Assembly (NCBI GenBank): GCA_001313065.1
Contig: BBFD01000211.1
Coordinates: forward strand, 1 to 7,044
Reading direction: 5' to 3'
Length of the DNA stretch: 7,044 nucleotides
From: Silvimonas sp. JCM 19000
GTDB taxonomy: Bacteria; Pseudomonadota; Gammaproteobacteria; Burkholderiales; Chitinibacteraceae
The notes below the pieces were generated by a model. The model had not been told where the DNA came from, did not search any database, and was given only the letters and a program-made list of their open reading frames with translations. Both the position numbers and the translations under genes were made by a program. This document shows, piece after piece, positions 1 through 7,044 of the stretch; within the stretch, counting starts at the first letter, position 1; each line of letters opens with the position of its first letter.

Positions 1-285
1 GCTCGAGGTGGAAGAGGTCGACATCCACGACGTGGTCGAACCCACCGCCGAAGCGATGATAGACCCGCAAATGATTCTGCAAGCGCAAGTATTGATGGTG
101 GAAAGTGCCAACCAGTTTCTTGGTTTGATGGCGCGCCAGTTGATCCTGGAAATTGAAGCATCAAAGACGCCGCCAGCCTTAAACGCGTGATTGGCCGTTG
201 GAATATGAGCCTGCGCCAGTCGCGTAAACCGCCAGAACAAATTGATCGCTATGTGCTGGCGGTGCGCACGCTGGTGGGTATCTAG
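1..285 (+). CDS. C-terminal part of an unrecognised protein (5' partial, one frameshift)
   Basis: The reading frame is open from the window edge (codons starting at base 2), so the gene probably begins upstream; the GTG at position 8 has no convincing ribosome site. The frame reads through IDPQMILQAQVLMVESANQF and LGLMARQLILEIEAS, then hits a stop at 188-190. Adding one A to the AAA run near 164-166 restores a sensible continuation (KDAASLKRVIGRWNMSL..., then PPEQIDRYVLAVRTLVGI) ending at TAG 283-285. The visible piece is about 95 residues. It is probably helical and soluble, with an acidic first third and a basic last third. I do not recognise a family and assign no function. Its stop codon shares the CTAG at 282-285 with the stop of convergent cydX, so there is no spacer between the two genes. 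Confidence 0.55.
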
Positions 286-443
286 CCGCGCTGACGTTTG
301 CGATCGCGGTAGCGCTCAAAGCGCTCGCGCGTGGCATCGGCGCTGCGCGTGCCGAAGGCGTAATGGCTTTCCAGCCACATTACATTGATGATGCCAAAAG
401 CCAGCGCCAGGCCTAATCCCAAAATCCAGGTGAAGTACCACAT
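282..443 (-). CDS. cydX: Cytochrome bd oxidase small subunit CydX (YbgT-like)
   Basis: A 53-residue membrane microprotein that in E. coli binds CydA next to the haems and is needed for a stable, active bd oxidase. The sequence starts MWYFTWILGLGLALAFGIIN, which matches the family pattern MWYFxWILGxxLAxxFG. Residues 4-24 form the single transmembrane helix. Glu25, conserved in E. coli CydX (LALE), is present in WLE. The tail (residues 30-53) is strongly basic (RERFERYRDRKRQRG) and longer than the E. coli tail. The ATG at 443-441 follows a strong ribosome site, AAAGGAG, 8 bases upstream. It lies 18 bp after the cydB stop, the standard position at the end of a cydABX operon. The frame is intact. 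Its TAG stop (284-282) overlaps the stop of the convergent gene. Confidence 0.93.
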   Translation of the reverse strand: MWYFTWILGLGLALAFGIINVMWLESHYAFGTRSADATRERFERYRDRKRQRG

Positions 444-461
444 CGTTGTTCTCCTTTGGTC

Positions 462-1584
462 TTAATAGCCAGCGCCAGGCTGGCTGACACGGATCGGGCC
501 ACGCATGACGCGGTAGACCCAGGTGGTATACAGCATGATCAGCGGCATAAAGATAATCACCACAATCAGCATGATGCCCAAGGTGCGCTGGCTGGATACG
601 GCGTCCCACAGCGTCAGGCTGGAGGCCGGGCTGATCGACGACGGCAGCACAAACGGGAACAGCGACCAACCCGCAGTAACAATGATGGCGCTGACCGCGG
701 TGCCACTCGCCAGCAAGGTGGCCCAGCCCCAACGCCGCCACGCGCCCAGCGCGCTCAACAAGGCGGCAACAATACCCAGCACCGGCAGCGCAAGCGTGTG
801 CGGATACAAGGTGTAGTTGTGCAACCAGCCTGCCGCCAGCGTGCCCACGGTTTTGTCGCCCGGCCGCAACGCGGTGTTGACGTCGCCCACCTGCAGCAAG
901 GTCAGTCCGTTGCGTTGCGTCAGCCAGACGCCACCCAGGGCAAACAGCAGCGCAGTAAGCACGCCTGCGATGATGACAGCGCGGCGGGCGCGGAACTGGA
1001 TGGCGCCCTCAGTACGCAGATGCAGAAACGCGGCACCATGCATCAGCAACATCGACAGGCAAACCACGCCGCAGAACAGCGCAAACGGGTTCAGCAAATC
1101 GATAAACGCGCCGCCATAGCTCACGCGCACGGTGTTATCGAGCGCAAAAGCGATGCCGGTAAACAGATTGCCAAAGGCCACACCCATGATCAGCGCGGGC
1201 ACGGCGCCACCGATGCACAGGCCGATGTCCCAGGCTTTGCGCCAGCGCAGGTCTTTAAGCTTGTCACGATAGTCAAAGCCCACCGGACGCAAGAACAGCG
1301 CAAACAACATCAACATCAGCGCGCCATACAGCGTGGAAAACGCCGCCGCATACACCAGGGGCCACGCTGCAAACAGCGCGCCGCCCGCGGTAATCAACCA
1401 GGTCTGATTGCTTCCCAGGTGCCGACAATGCTTTCGACCACGGCGCCGCGTTCTTCGTCACTGCGGCCCATCCACGGCAACAAAGCGCCGACGCCAGATC
1501 AAAGCCGCCGGTGAGCGCAAAGCCGATCAGCAAGACGCCAACCAGGCCCCACCAGATTAATTTGAGTGTTTCGTAATCGAACAT
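462..1584 (-). CDS. cydB: Cytochrome bd ubiquinol oxidase subunit II CydB (two frameshifts)
   Basis: CydB is the second integral-membrane subunit of the cytochrome bd quinol oxidase and partners CydA. The start ATG at 1584-1582 gives [20 protein letters not shown], colinear with E. coli CydB (MIDYEVLRFIWWLLVGVLLI). An AAAGGA ribosome site overlaps the cydA stop. Two G residues are missing relative to the conserved protein: one after GFDL (near 1497, CTGGGC read as CTGGC) and one in TWEGNQTW (near 1411, GAAGGC read as GAAGC). With both restored the protein is 374 residues, the usual length. It reads [15 protein letters not shown], then [49 protein letters not shown] and [16 protein letters not shown], all family landmarks across about nine helices. 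Position 58 is Glu where E. coli CydB has Asp58. Only the downstream part, from about 1410 to 462, is open in one frame as given. The breaks look like base-calling errors. Confidence 0.92.
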
Positions 1585-1597
1585 GATGGCGCGTCCT

Positions 1598-3202
1598 TTA
1601 GTGGCTGGCGGCGGTCTGCGCGGGCAGTGCCGAGGTATCGTTGGCAGTCTCGCCAAAATAGCGACCGGTCTGCAGTGACGCCGGGCCGAGGCGGATGTAC
1701 TTGAGCATCAAGAACATTTCGATCACGAACAGCCCGGAATAAATCGCCAACAGTCCCCACATGCTGAAATGCAACTGGCTGGCATCGAGCGCCGAGGCGG
1801 ACAAATGCGTCGGCAAGATGCCGGAGATGGTCCACGGCTGGCGGCCATATTCAGCGACAAACCAACCGGTTTCGATTGCCACCCAAGGCAGCGGAATCGA
1901 CCACACAATCAGCCGCAGCAGCCAGCGTTGCGGCGCCAGATTGCGCCGCGCCAGAAAGTAGAACGAGGCGGCAAAGATAAATAGAAACAGAAAGCCCAAT
2001 CCCACCATCAAGCGGAAAGTCAAAAAACAAAGGCAGCACTTGCGGGATGGTGTCGCCCGCGGCCGCTTTGATTTGCGCCTCGCTGGCATCCAGCACGGCG
2101 GGCGTATATTTTTTTTAAGCAGCAGCGCAAAGCCGAGGTCTTGTTTAGCGGCTGCAAACTGCGCTCTGACCGCAGGCGAAGTGTCGCCCGCTTGCAGCTT
2201 GAGCAAGGCGGCGTAGGCGGTCATGCCGTGGCGGATGCGCGCCTCATGTTCCAGCCGCAAATCCTTGATGCCGGTCACTGGCTGATCCACCGAACGCGTC
2301 GAAATCATCCCCAGCACATACGGATCTTGATCGCGTAATCAGTGCGCTGTTCTTTCTGGTTGGGAATGCCGATGGCGGTAAACGGTGCCGGTGCGGGTGC
2401 GGTGTCCCATTCGGCTTCAATGGCGGCCAGCTTTACTTTCTGCACTTCGCCCGTGGTGTAACCCGATTCATCCCCCAGCACGATGACCGAGCAGACCGAG
2501 GCCAGGCCAAAGCCCGCTGCCACCGCAAACGAGCGGATGGCAAAGCCGGTATCGCGCGCCTTGAGCAAATACCACGACGACACGCCCAGCACGAACATCG
2601 ACGCCGCCACATAACCGGCGGCCACCGTATGCACAAACTTGGCCTGCGCCACCGGGTTGAAAAAAGACCTGGCCGATGCTGGTCAATTCCATGCGCATGG
2701 TGACGTAATTGAATTCAGCGCCCACCGGGTTCTGCATCCAGCCGTTGGCGATCAGTATCCATAGGCCGATAGATTGGAACCCAGCGCCACCAGAAATGTG
2801 ACCAGCAAATGCTGCTTGCGCGACAGCCTGTCCCAGCCAAAGAAAAAAAACAGCCCGACAAAGGTGCTTTCCAGAAAAAAAACGCCATCATGCCTTCGAT
2901 GGCCAGGGGCACGCCAAAGATGTCGCCGACGTAATGGGAGTAATACGCCCAGTTGGTGCCGAACTGGAATTCCAGCGTAATGCCGGTGGTAATGCCCATT
3001 GCAAAATTGATGCCGAATAACTTGCCCCAGAACCGGGTCATGTCTTTGTAGATTTGCTGTCCGGTCATGACGTAGACCGATTCGCAAATGACCAGGATCC
3101 AGCTCAGGCCAAGCGTGAGCGGAACAAACAAAAAAAGTGGAACATGGCGGTCAGCCCGAATTGCAAGCGTGACAGTTCCACCACATCAGCAGCAGGGATC
3201 AT
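1598..3202 (-). CDS. cydA: Cytochrome bd ubiquinol oxidase subunit I CydA (seven apparent frameshifts)
   Basis: CydA is the catalytic haem subunit of cytochrome bd: it oxidises quinol at its periplasmic Q-loop and carries haems b558, b595 and d, which reduce O2. The start ATG (3202-3200) overlaps the cydP stop as ATGA, with GGAG 7 bases upstream. It gives [20 protein letters not shown] followed by FHF, whose His22 equals the E. coli haem ligand His19. Landmarks in order: [78 protein letters not shown] (haem ligand His), [15 protein letters not shown] (Q-loop Lys and Glu), LMVGLGF (Met ligand) and [12 protein letters not shown]. The span equals about 534 residues, close to E. coli's 522, with the long Q-loop. 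Frame changes fall near 3130-3136 (A7, one short), 2875-2882 (A8), 2764 (GG, one short), 2660-2665 (A6, one extra), 2322 (GG, one short), 2109-2116 (T8) and 2016-2018 (AAA, one extra). The sum is a multiple of three and no conserved block is lost, so errors in the read are likelier than a pseudogene. Confidence 0.93.
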
Positions 3203-3447
3203 TGTGGTTCTCCAGATAAAGCAGAAAGAGACGCAGGGCCGGACGCGCGCGCGGTTAGCGGCGTGCCGAGTAATTGTTGGCGCACCAGCGCCGGAGACAT
3301 CTGCATATGCGGCGCCAGGGGATGGCTGAACCAGACGCTCCACGCCCAATACAACAGCGCAGCTTTAAGGGCGACGACGGCGCTGAGCTCCAGGGCAAAC
3401 CGGAAGCGGCTGATTTTCGGACGAGCAAGGGCCTTGAGCGTGCGCAT
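3199..3447 (-). CDS. cydP: CydP-like small membrane protein of the cytochrome bd operon
   Basis: An 82-residue intact ORF directly upstream of cydA. Its TGA stop overlaps the cydA ATG (ATGA), which suggests translational coupling. Residues 1-16 are basic (MRTLKALARPKISRFR). Residues 17-40 form one hydrophobic helix (FALELSAVVALKAALLYWAW, then SVWF). A short soluble tail contains SHPLAPHMQMSPALVRQQLL. A basic start, an LxLK-type helix rich in Ala/Leu/Trp and a PxxxM...V..LL segment next to cydA fit what I recall of the 'cytochrome oxidase putative small subunit CydP' family of betaproteobacteria. No biochemical role can be read from the sequence; subunit or assembly function is inferred from position. 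The chosen ATG (3447-3445) has GGAG 8 bases upstream. Residues after about 60 ([17 protein letters not shown]) are low complexity. An unrelated single-helix protein is the alternative. Confidence 0.75.
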   Translation of the reverse strand: MRTLKALARPKISRFRFALELSAVVALKAALLYWAWSVWFSHPLAPHMQMSPALVRQQLLGTPLTARASGPASLSALSGEPQ

Positions 3448-3487
3448 GGCGCATCTCCAGTTCAGTCAGATGGAAGGGATTGCCTCC

Positions 3488-3502
3488 CGGCGGCGGCGGC
3501 GG
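3488..3502. repeat. (CGG)5 trinucleotide tract in the cydP leader
   Basis: Five perfect CGG units about 40 bp upstream of the cydP start. On the transcribed (minus) strand this reads (CCG)5, just upstream of the cydP ribosome site region. No coding frame of known function covers it. It may be only a low-complexity stretch. Confidence 0.6.
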
Positions 3503-3512
3503 CGCTGTTTCT

Positions 3513-3611
3513 CATAGGGTGGGTCAAGACCCACTACACAAAGCCGCTGATCAGAAGTGCGATCCAGGTATTTTTTGATGGCTTTGGGTGGTGGGTCTTG
3601 ACCACCCTATG
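3513..3611. repeat. ~100-bp element with inverted-repeat ends (REP doublet or MITE-like)
   Basis: The left end (3513-3534, CATAGGGTGGGTCAAG then ACCCAC) and right end (3591-3611, GTGGGTCTTGACCACCCTATG) are reverse complements apart from one missing C on the right. Each arm is itself a small palindrome; the left has stem GTGGGTC, loop AA, stem GACCCAC. Inside, CAAAGCC (3539-3545) and GGCTTTG (3580-3586) form a second inverted pair, so the whole element can fold into one long imperfect hairpin. There is no ORF in it. It sits between the GbsR-like gene and cydP, both read leftward, so its RNA would be a strong structure ahead of the oxidase operon. The same core recurs at 6334-6355, which points to a dispersed family. 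Paired inverted REPs of about 100 bp are typical of REPIN/BIME elements; a small non-autonomous transposon is the alternative. Confidence 0.8.
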
Positions 3612-3653
3612 CGGCGTCCCCGCGTTCAAGCGGTATGCCGGGGCTCAGCTTAT

Positions 3654-4224
3654 TCAGGCGGCATCGGGCTTGTCCGGCTGGTCGCCGCCGCGCAATCGGT
3701 CGGCAAAGCCGAGCACTTTTTGCACTTTGGAGCCCAGGCGCATCAGGTTTTCCAGCGTCTCCGGGCTCAGGCGGTGAATGTCGTTAAACCAGCCGGTGGC
3801 CAGTTCAATCAGCTCGTGCATTTCCTGCATGCGCTCTTGCGCATATTTGTCGTCGGCATGGGCGGGCGCGGCCAGCATGGCGTCGCGCAACATACTCAGG
3901 GTGGGATCGATTTCGCGTTTCTTTTTTTTCTTCCGCCAGCGTGCGGAAGATTTCCCAGACGTCTTTGGGTGCTTCAAAATACTCGCGCCGATCACCCGGC
4001 TGGTGGGTCATCTTGCACAAGCGCCACGATTGCAGTTCCTTTAGCCCCATGCTGACGTTGGAACGCGAAAACGCCAGCGTTTCGCCGATCTCGTCGGCGT
4101 TGAGCGGATGCGGCGAAATAAATAACAGCGCATAGATCTGCCCTACCGTACGATTGACGCCCCAGCGGCTGCCCATCTCACCAAAGTGCAGCACAAAGCG
4201 CTCGGCCAAAGGGGTTAGTTGCAT
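3654..4224 (-). CDS. GbsR/MarR-family transcriptional regulator (one frameshift)
   Basis: A winged-helix DNA-binding regulator of the GbsR branch of the MarR superfamily, 189 residues after repair. Residues 8-26 (RFVLHFGEMGSRWGVNRTVG region) and 27-40 (QIYALLFISPHPLN) are the family's N-terminal signature. The helix-turn-helix is about 42-64 (ADEIGETLAFSRSNVSMGLK) and the wing about 70-85 (CKMTHQPGDRREYFEA). It continues with DVWEIFRTLAEEKKKREIDP and a helical C-terminal dimerisation region ending GGDQPDKPDAA. The T8 run at 3922-3929 is one base too long: both flanking parts match the family but lie in different frames, and a run of seven joins them as EEKKKREIDP. The ATG (4224-4222) has only a weak GGGA ribosome site. 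A 24-bp palindrome lies 13 bp upstream, so autoregulation is likely. The gene is divergent from a metal exporter and upstream of, on the same strand as, cydPABX. The ligand and targets cannot be told from the sequence. Confidence 0.88.
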
Positions 4225-4237
4225 TTGGAATTTCCCG

Positions 4238-4261
4238 AATTTTCAGTAATTACTGAAAATT
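4238..4261. promoter_or_regulatory. Perfect 24-bp palindrome, probable operator of the GbsR-like regulator
   Basis: The half-site AATTTTCAGTAA (4238-4249) is followed immediately by its exact reverse complement (4250-4261), with no mismatch or spacer. It lies between the divergent GbsR-like and CDF genes, 13 bp from the GbsR-like start codon, and would cover the expected transcription start of that gene. MarR-type dimers usually bind such AT-rich palindromes near their own promoters. Binding by this particular regulator is inference. Confidence 0.75.
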
Positions 4262-4287
4262 GTAAAACTGAGTTTGATCTCGCGCAA
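4259..4287 (-). promoter_or_regulatory. Candidate sigma70-type promoter of the GbsR-like gene
   Basis: On the minus strand a TACAAT -10 box (4264-4259) lies 17 bases after a weak TTGCGC -35 box (4287-4282). The predicted start would fall inside the 24-bp palindrome, and the -35 box overlaps the 14-bp palindrome at 4283-4296. The -10 matches the consensus at five of six bases; the -35 matches only its first three. Confidence 0.45.
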
Positions 4288-4296
4288 TATATTGCG
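4283..4296. promoter_or_regulatory. Second perfect palindrome (14 bp) in the divergent control region
   Basis: CGCAATATATTGCG is a perfect inverted repeat centred exactly 40 bp from the centre of the 24-bp palindrome. It overlaps the candidate -35 box of the regulator gene. It could be a second regulator site, or an AT-rich core symmetrical by chance. Its sequence differs from the first palindrome, so binding by a different protein is possible. Confidence 0.4.
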
Positions 4297-4384
4297 TGGC
4301 GAATTTTGCTAGGCGCTGTGCGCGACGCTCGCCACGCCGCCAGTTAACATACTGATACGTGGCCAGCCGCAGCGGCCGAAGAGC

Positions 4385-5530
4385 ATGAGAATCCTGATGA
4401 ATACACCCTCGCGATATAGGACAGTTCCTAAAGACGCCACTCACGATCATGGCCCTGGCTGCGATCATGACCATGGCGCTGTACATAGCCCGGCGCAATC
4501 ACACGCGCACAGCAGCGTGCACGACCATGCCGGACACGATCACGCGGGCCATGGCGGCCACGATCACCATCATCACGGCGGTCTGCATAACCACGCGCAC
4601 GGCGTGACCGATGCCCGCCGCATTGCGTGGGCGTTCTGGATCATCGCCGCCTTCATGCTGATCGAAGTGATCGGCGGCCTTTGGTCGGGCTCGCTGGCTT
4701 TGTTGGCCGACGCCGCGCATATGGTCTCGGATTCGGCCGCCCTCGGGTTCAGCTGGCTGGCTTTGCGCATCGGCCAACGTCCGGCCAACAGCAAGCTGTC
4801 GTTTGGCTACAAACGCCTGGAAATCCTCGCCGCTTTCGTCAATGGCATCGCGCTGTTTGTCATTGCTGGCTGGATCACCATCGAAGCCGTCATCCGCTTT
4901 GCCCGGCCGGTGCAAATCCTGTCCGGCACCATGCTGTGGGTGGCCGTGGCGGGTCTGGCGGCCAATATTGCCGCCTTCTACGTGCTGAATGGCGGCAGCC
5001 GCGAAAACCTGAATATGCGTAGCGCCTGGTTGCATGTGATGGGCGATATGCTCGGCTCGGTGGCCGCCATCATTGCCGCGCTGGTCATCCGCTACACCGG
5101 CTTTATGCCGATCGACCCCTTGCTGTCCATCCTAGTTGCCGCGCTGGTGCTCAAAAGCGCCTGGGGCATCGTGCGCGAGAGCGCGCATATCCTGCTGGAA
5201 GGCACGCCGTCACATATCAAACTCAACGACATCAAGCTTGATCTGGAAGCGCATATCAGCGGAGTCAGCGACGTCCACCACGTGCATGCGTGGTCTATGA
5301 CGGCCGAGCATTTCATGGTGACGCTGCATGCCGCCGTGCCGCCTGGTACTGACGCGGCCGCCGTGGTGGGCGCAATCCAGGCGCGGCTGCGCGAGTCTTT
5401 CCAGGTGGACCATGTCACCGTGCAGATTGAAATGGACGATTGCATCGAACGCTATCACCGCAATGAAGGCGGTGTAGCGGGTGTGGATGCCGCCGGATGT
5501 ACACCGGCGCCCGCGCAGCACGTTCATTGA
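4385..5530 (+). CDS. CDF-family zinc/cation efflux transporter (ZitB/CzcD-like) with His-rich N-terminus
   Basis: An intact 381-residue cation diffusion facilitator that exports Zn2+ (possibly also Cd2+ or Co2+) from the cytoplasm in exchange for protons. Residues 20-72 hold 20 histidines, including HDHHHH, and form a cytoplasmic metal-binding extension. Six helices follow at about 80-100, 104-127, 145-170, 183-201, 213-236 and 244-262. The metal site is visible as H112-x3-D116 in DAAHMVSD (helix 2) and H217-x3-D221 in HVMGDMLGS (helix 5), the HD-HD set of zinc-type CDFs. SFGYKRLEILAAFVNG and LLEGTPSHI are further family marks. The C-terminal domain (from about 270) carries VSDVHHVHAWSM and VDHVTVQIEMDDC, and the tail adds Cys372 and HVH. 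The start is uncertain: ATG 4385 (weak GAAGAG) or ATG 4397 (MNTPSRYR), with no effect on any domain. It is divergent from the GbsR-like gene and 38 bp upstream of ydfG. Substrate choice among metals is inferred. Confidence 0.93.
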   Translation: MRILMNTPSRYRTVPKDATHDHGPGCDHDHGAVHSPAQSHAHSSVHDHAGHDHAGHGGHDHHHHGGLHNHAHGVTDARRIAWAFWIIAAFMLIEVIGGLWSGSLALLADAAHMVSDSAALGFSWLALRIGQRPANSKLSFGYKRLEILAAFVNGIALFVIAGWITIEAVIRFARPVQILSGTMLWVAVAGLAANIAAFYVLNGGSRENLNMRSAWLHVMGDMLGSVAAIIAALVIRYTGFMPIDPLLSILVAALVLKSAWGIVRESAHILLEGTPSHIKLNDIKLDLEAHISGVSDVHHVHAWSMTAEHFMVTLHAAVPPGTDAAAVVGAIQARLRESFQVDHVTVQIEMDDCIERYHRNEGGVAGVDAAGCTPAPAQHVH

Positions 5531-5568
5531 TTACCCGGCTATAAAACCGACTTACACAGGAGAAACCC

Positions 5569-6355
<787 letters not shown>

Positions 6356-6365
6356 TGTCTACGCC

Positions 6366-7044
6366 TTAGCGCAGTTCGAGCGCATTACCGCCTTTGACGT
6401 GGGTGAAAGTCTGGATCAGCGTCACTTGGCCCTTGACCAGCAAAGGCGGTGGCACCGGGCCGTACGGTGAGCCCAGCTTCACGAAGTTGACCACCGCGCG
6501 ATCAAATTGCGGATCGCCAGAGCCATCCACCACGGTTGCGTCGAGCAAAGCGCCAAACGGATCAAAGATCAGCCGCAAGCGCACGCTGCCATACAAGGCT
6601 TTGTCGTTGGCATCGCGCGGCGACAGCATCTCGCCCATATGGCGCGCTTTCTGGCGGATGCCATTGGCCCAGTTATCGTAGACAAAGCGCCATTGCGGAT
6701 CATCCAGATTGTTCGCGGCCGGGGGCAAGGGCGGCGGCAGTTTGATCGCGGGGGTCAGGTCGGCCATACGCGTTACCAGCGGCGGCGGCGCTTCCTGAGC
6801 CGACGCGCCATTGTTGCCACCTCCCTTTTCTTTTCCGTTGCCGTTATTGCCTGCCGCATTATTGCCGCCCTTGCCCGCTTTGCCTTTGCCGTTGCTGTTA
6901 CCGCCGACTTTGTTTGCGGCGACGTTCCCCGCGTTATTAGCGGTCGCACCGGCTGGGGCTGACGGGAACGGCTGTGCCATCTGGATATCCGTGCTGGACG
7001 GCGCTGGCGTGACGGCGGCGTTGGGCTTGATCGGTGCGGGCGTG
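6366..7044 (-). CDS. TonB-like protein, C-terminal part (N-terminus beyond the window)
   Basis: The frame is open from the window end to TAA at 6368-6366, at least 225 residues. The ATG at 6980 is probably internal, because the upstream codons still encode a Pro/Ala-rich segment (TPAPIKPNAAVTPAPSSTDI) typical of the periplasm-spanning part of TonB proteins. Counting from that Met, residues 13-60 are a low-complexity Gly/Asn/Lys linker (for example NNAAGNNGNGKEKGGGNN), followed by proline-rich APPPLV and LPPPLPPAANN. Residues 98-198 look like a TonB C-terminal domain: FVYDNWANGIRQKARHMGEM, ALYGSVRLRLIFDPFGALLD, VVDGSGDPQFDRAVVNFVKL and YGPVPPPLL. TonB transmits proton-motive energy from ExbB/ExbD to outer-membrane transporters. 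Here that role is inferred from the domain only, since the membrane anchor is not in the window and no exbBD is visible. A TolA-like or other envelope protein is the alternative. Confidence 0.72.
   Translation of the reverse strand, partial: TPAPIKPNAAVTPAPSSTDIQMAQPFPSAPAGATANNAGNVAANKVGGNSNGKGKAGKGGNNAAGNNGNGKEKGGGNNGASAQEAPPPLVTRMADLTPAIKLPPPLPPAANNLDDPQWRFVYDNWANGIRQKARHMGEMLSPRDANDKALYGSVRLRLIFDPFGALLDATVVDGSGDPQFDRAVVNFVKLGSPYGPVPPPLLVKGQVTLIQTFTHVKGGNALELR

Noticed and set aside
456..1514. A 352-codon open frame on the plus strand
   Set aside because: It is antisense to cydB, and its product is a Gln/Arg/His/Ala-rich string with no recognisable domain, typical of the opposite strand of a GC-rich membrane protein gene.
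1598..3202. cydA as a genuine decayed pseudogene
   Set aside because: Haem ligands, Q-loop residues and the GRQPW motif are all preserved, and the seven frame changes sum to a multiple of three. Decay would also bring missense changes and larger deletions.
3535..3590. An FNR-type site or promoter for cydPABX inside the repeat core
   Set aside because: TGATCA (3548-3553) and TTGATG (3575-3580) are present, but not as a TTGAT-N4-ATCAA pair, and no well-spaced -35/-10 pair was found.
2109..3929. Programmed ribosomal or transcriptional slippage at the A/T runs in cydA and the GbsR-like gene
   Set aside because: Slippage could explain one A8 site, but not several in one gene, nor the G/C single-base losses at non-slippery sites. 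Known cydA genes need no recoding.
4499..5035. A 178-codon minus-strand frame
   Set aside because: It mirrors the CDF exporter gene, whose own frame is intact and full of family motifs; the antisense product has no family features.
6507..6962. A 151-codon plus-strand frame
   Set aside because: It is antisense to the TonB-like gene, with no ribosome site and no recognisable domain. The minus-strand frame shows the TonB C-terminal pattern.

Overview
This window looks like chromosomal DNA of a moderately GC-rich Gram-negative bacterium. The best guess is a betaproteobacterium, possibly of the Neisseriales. That rests on the overall resemblance of the proteins (a CydP-like small protein in front of cydAB, an E. 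coli-like YdfG, a TonB-type protein with a long linker) and is inference, not proof. There are no tRNA or rRNA genes, CRISPR arrays, transposases or phage genes.

Layout. (1) Positions 1-285, plus strand: the 3' end of an unrecognised gene. Its stop codon overlaps the stop of the convergent cydX. (2) Positions 3447-282, minus strand: a complete cytochrome bd quinol oxidase operon in the order cydP-cydA-cydB-cydX, with tight spacing (ATGA overlap, 13 bp, 18 bp). (3) Positions 3448-3653: a spacer holding a (CGG)5 tract and a ~100-bp element with inverted-repeat ends (REP doublet or MITE-like). (4) Positions 4224-3654, minus strand: a GbsR/MarR-type regulator. (5) Positions 4225-4384: a divergent control region with a perfect 24-bp palindrome, a second 14-bp palindrome and a plausible promoter for the regulator. 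(6) Positions 4385-5530, plus strand: a CDF-family (ZitB/CzcD-like) metal exporter with a very His-rich N-terminus. (7) Positions 5569-6319, plus strand: a YdfG-type short-chain dehydrogenase. (8) Positions 6334-6355: a perfect hairpin related to the repeat at 3513-3611, lying between convergent genes. (9) Positions 6366 to the window end, minus strand: the C-terminal part of a TonB-like protein.

Working together: CydA, CydB and CydX form the high-affinity terminal oxidase and CydP is its probable accessory subunit. The GbsR-like gene lies upstream on the same strand and may control itself, the divergent metal exporter and possibly the oxidase genes. YdfG is probably expressed with or just after the exporter (38-bp gap).

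The most striking property of the window is technical. Thirteen small indels break five genes whose conserved protein sequence otherwise continues perfectly in another frame. Most lie in A/T homopolymers or in short G/C runs that are one base short. This pattern fits uncorrected sequencing errors much better than gene decay, so the genes are annotated over their full reconstructed spans. No clearly new biological system was found. The items most worth checking are the palindromic control region, the repeat family and the two small oxidase proteins.
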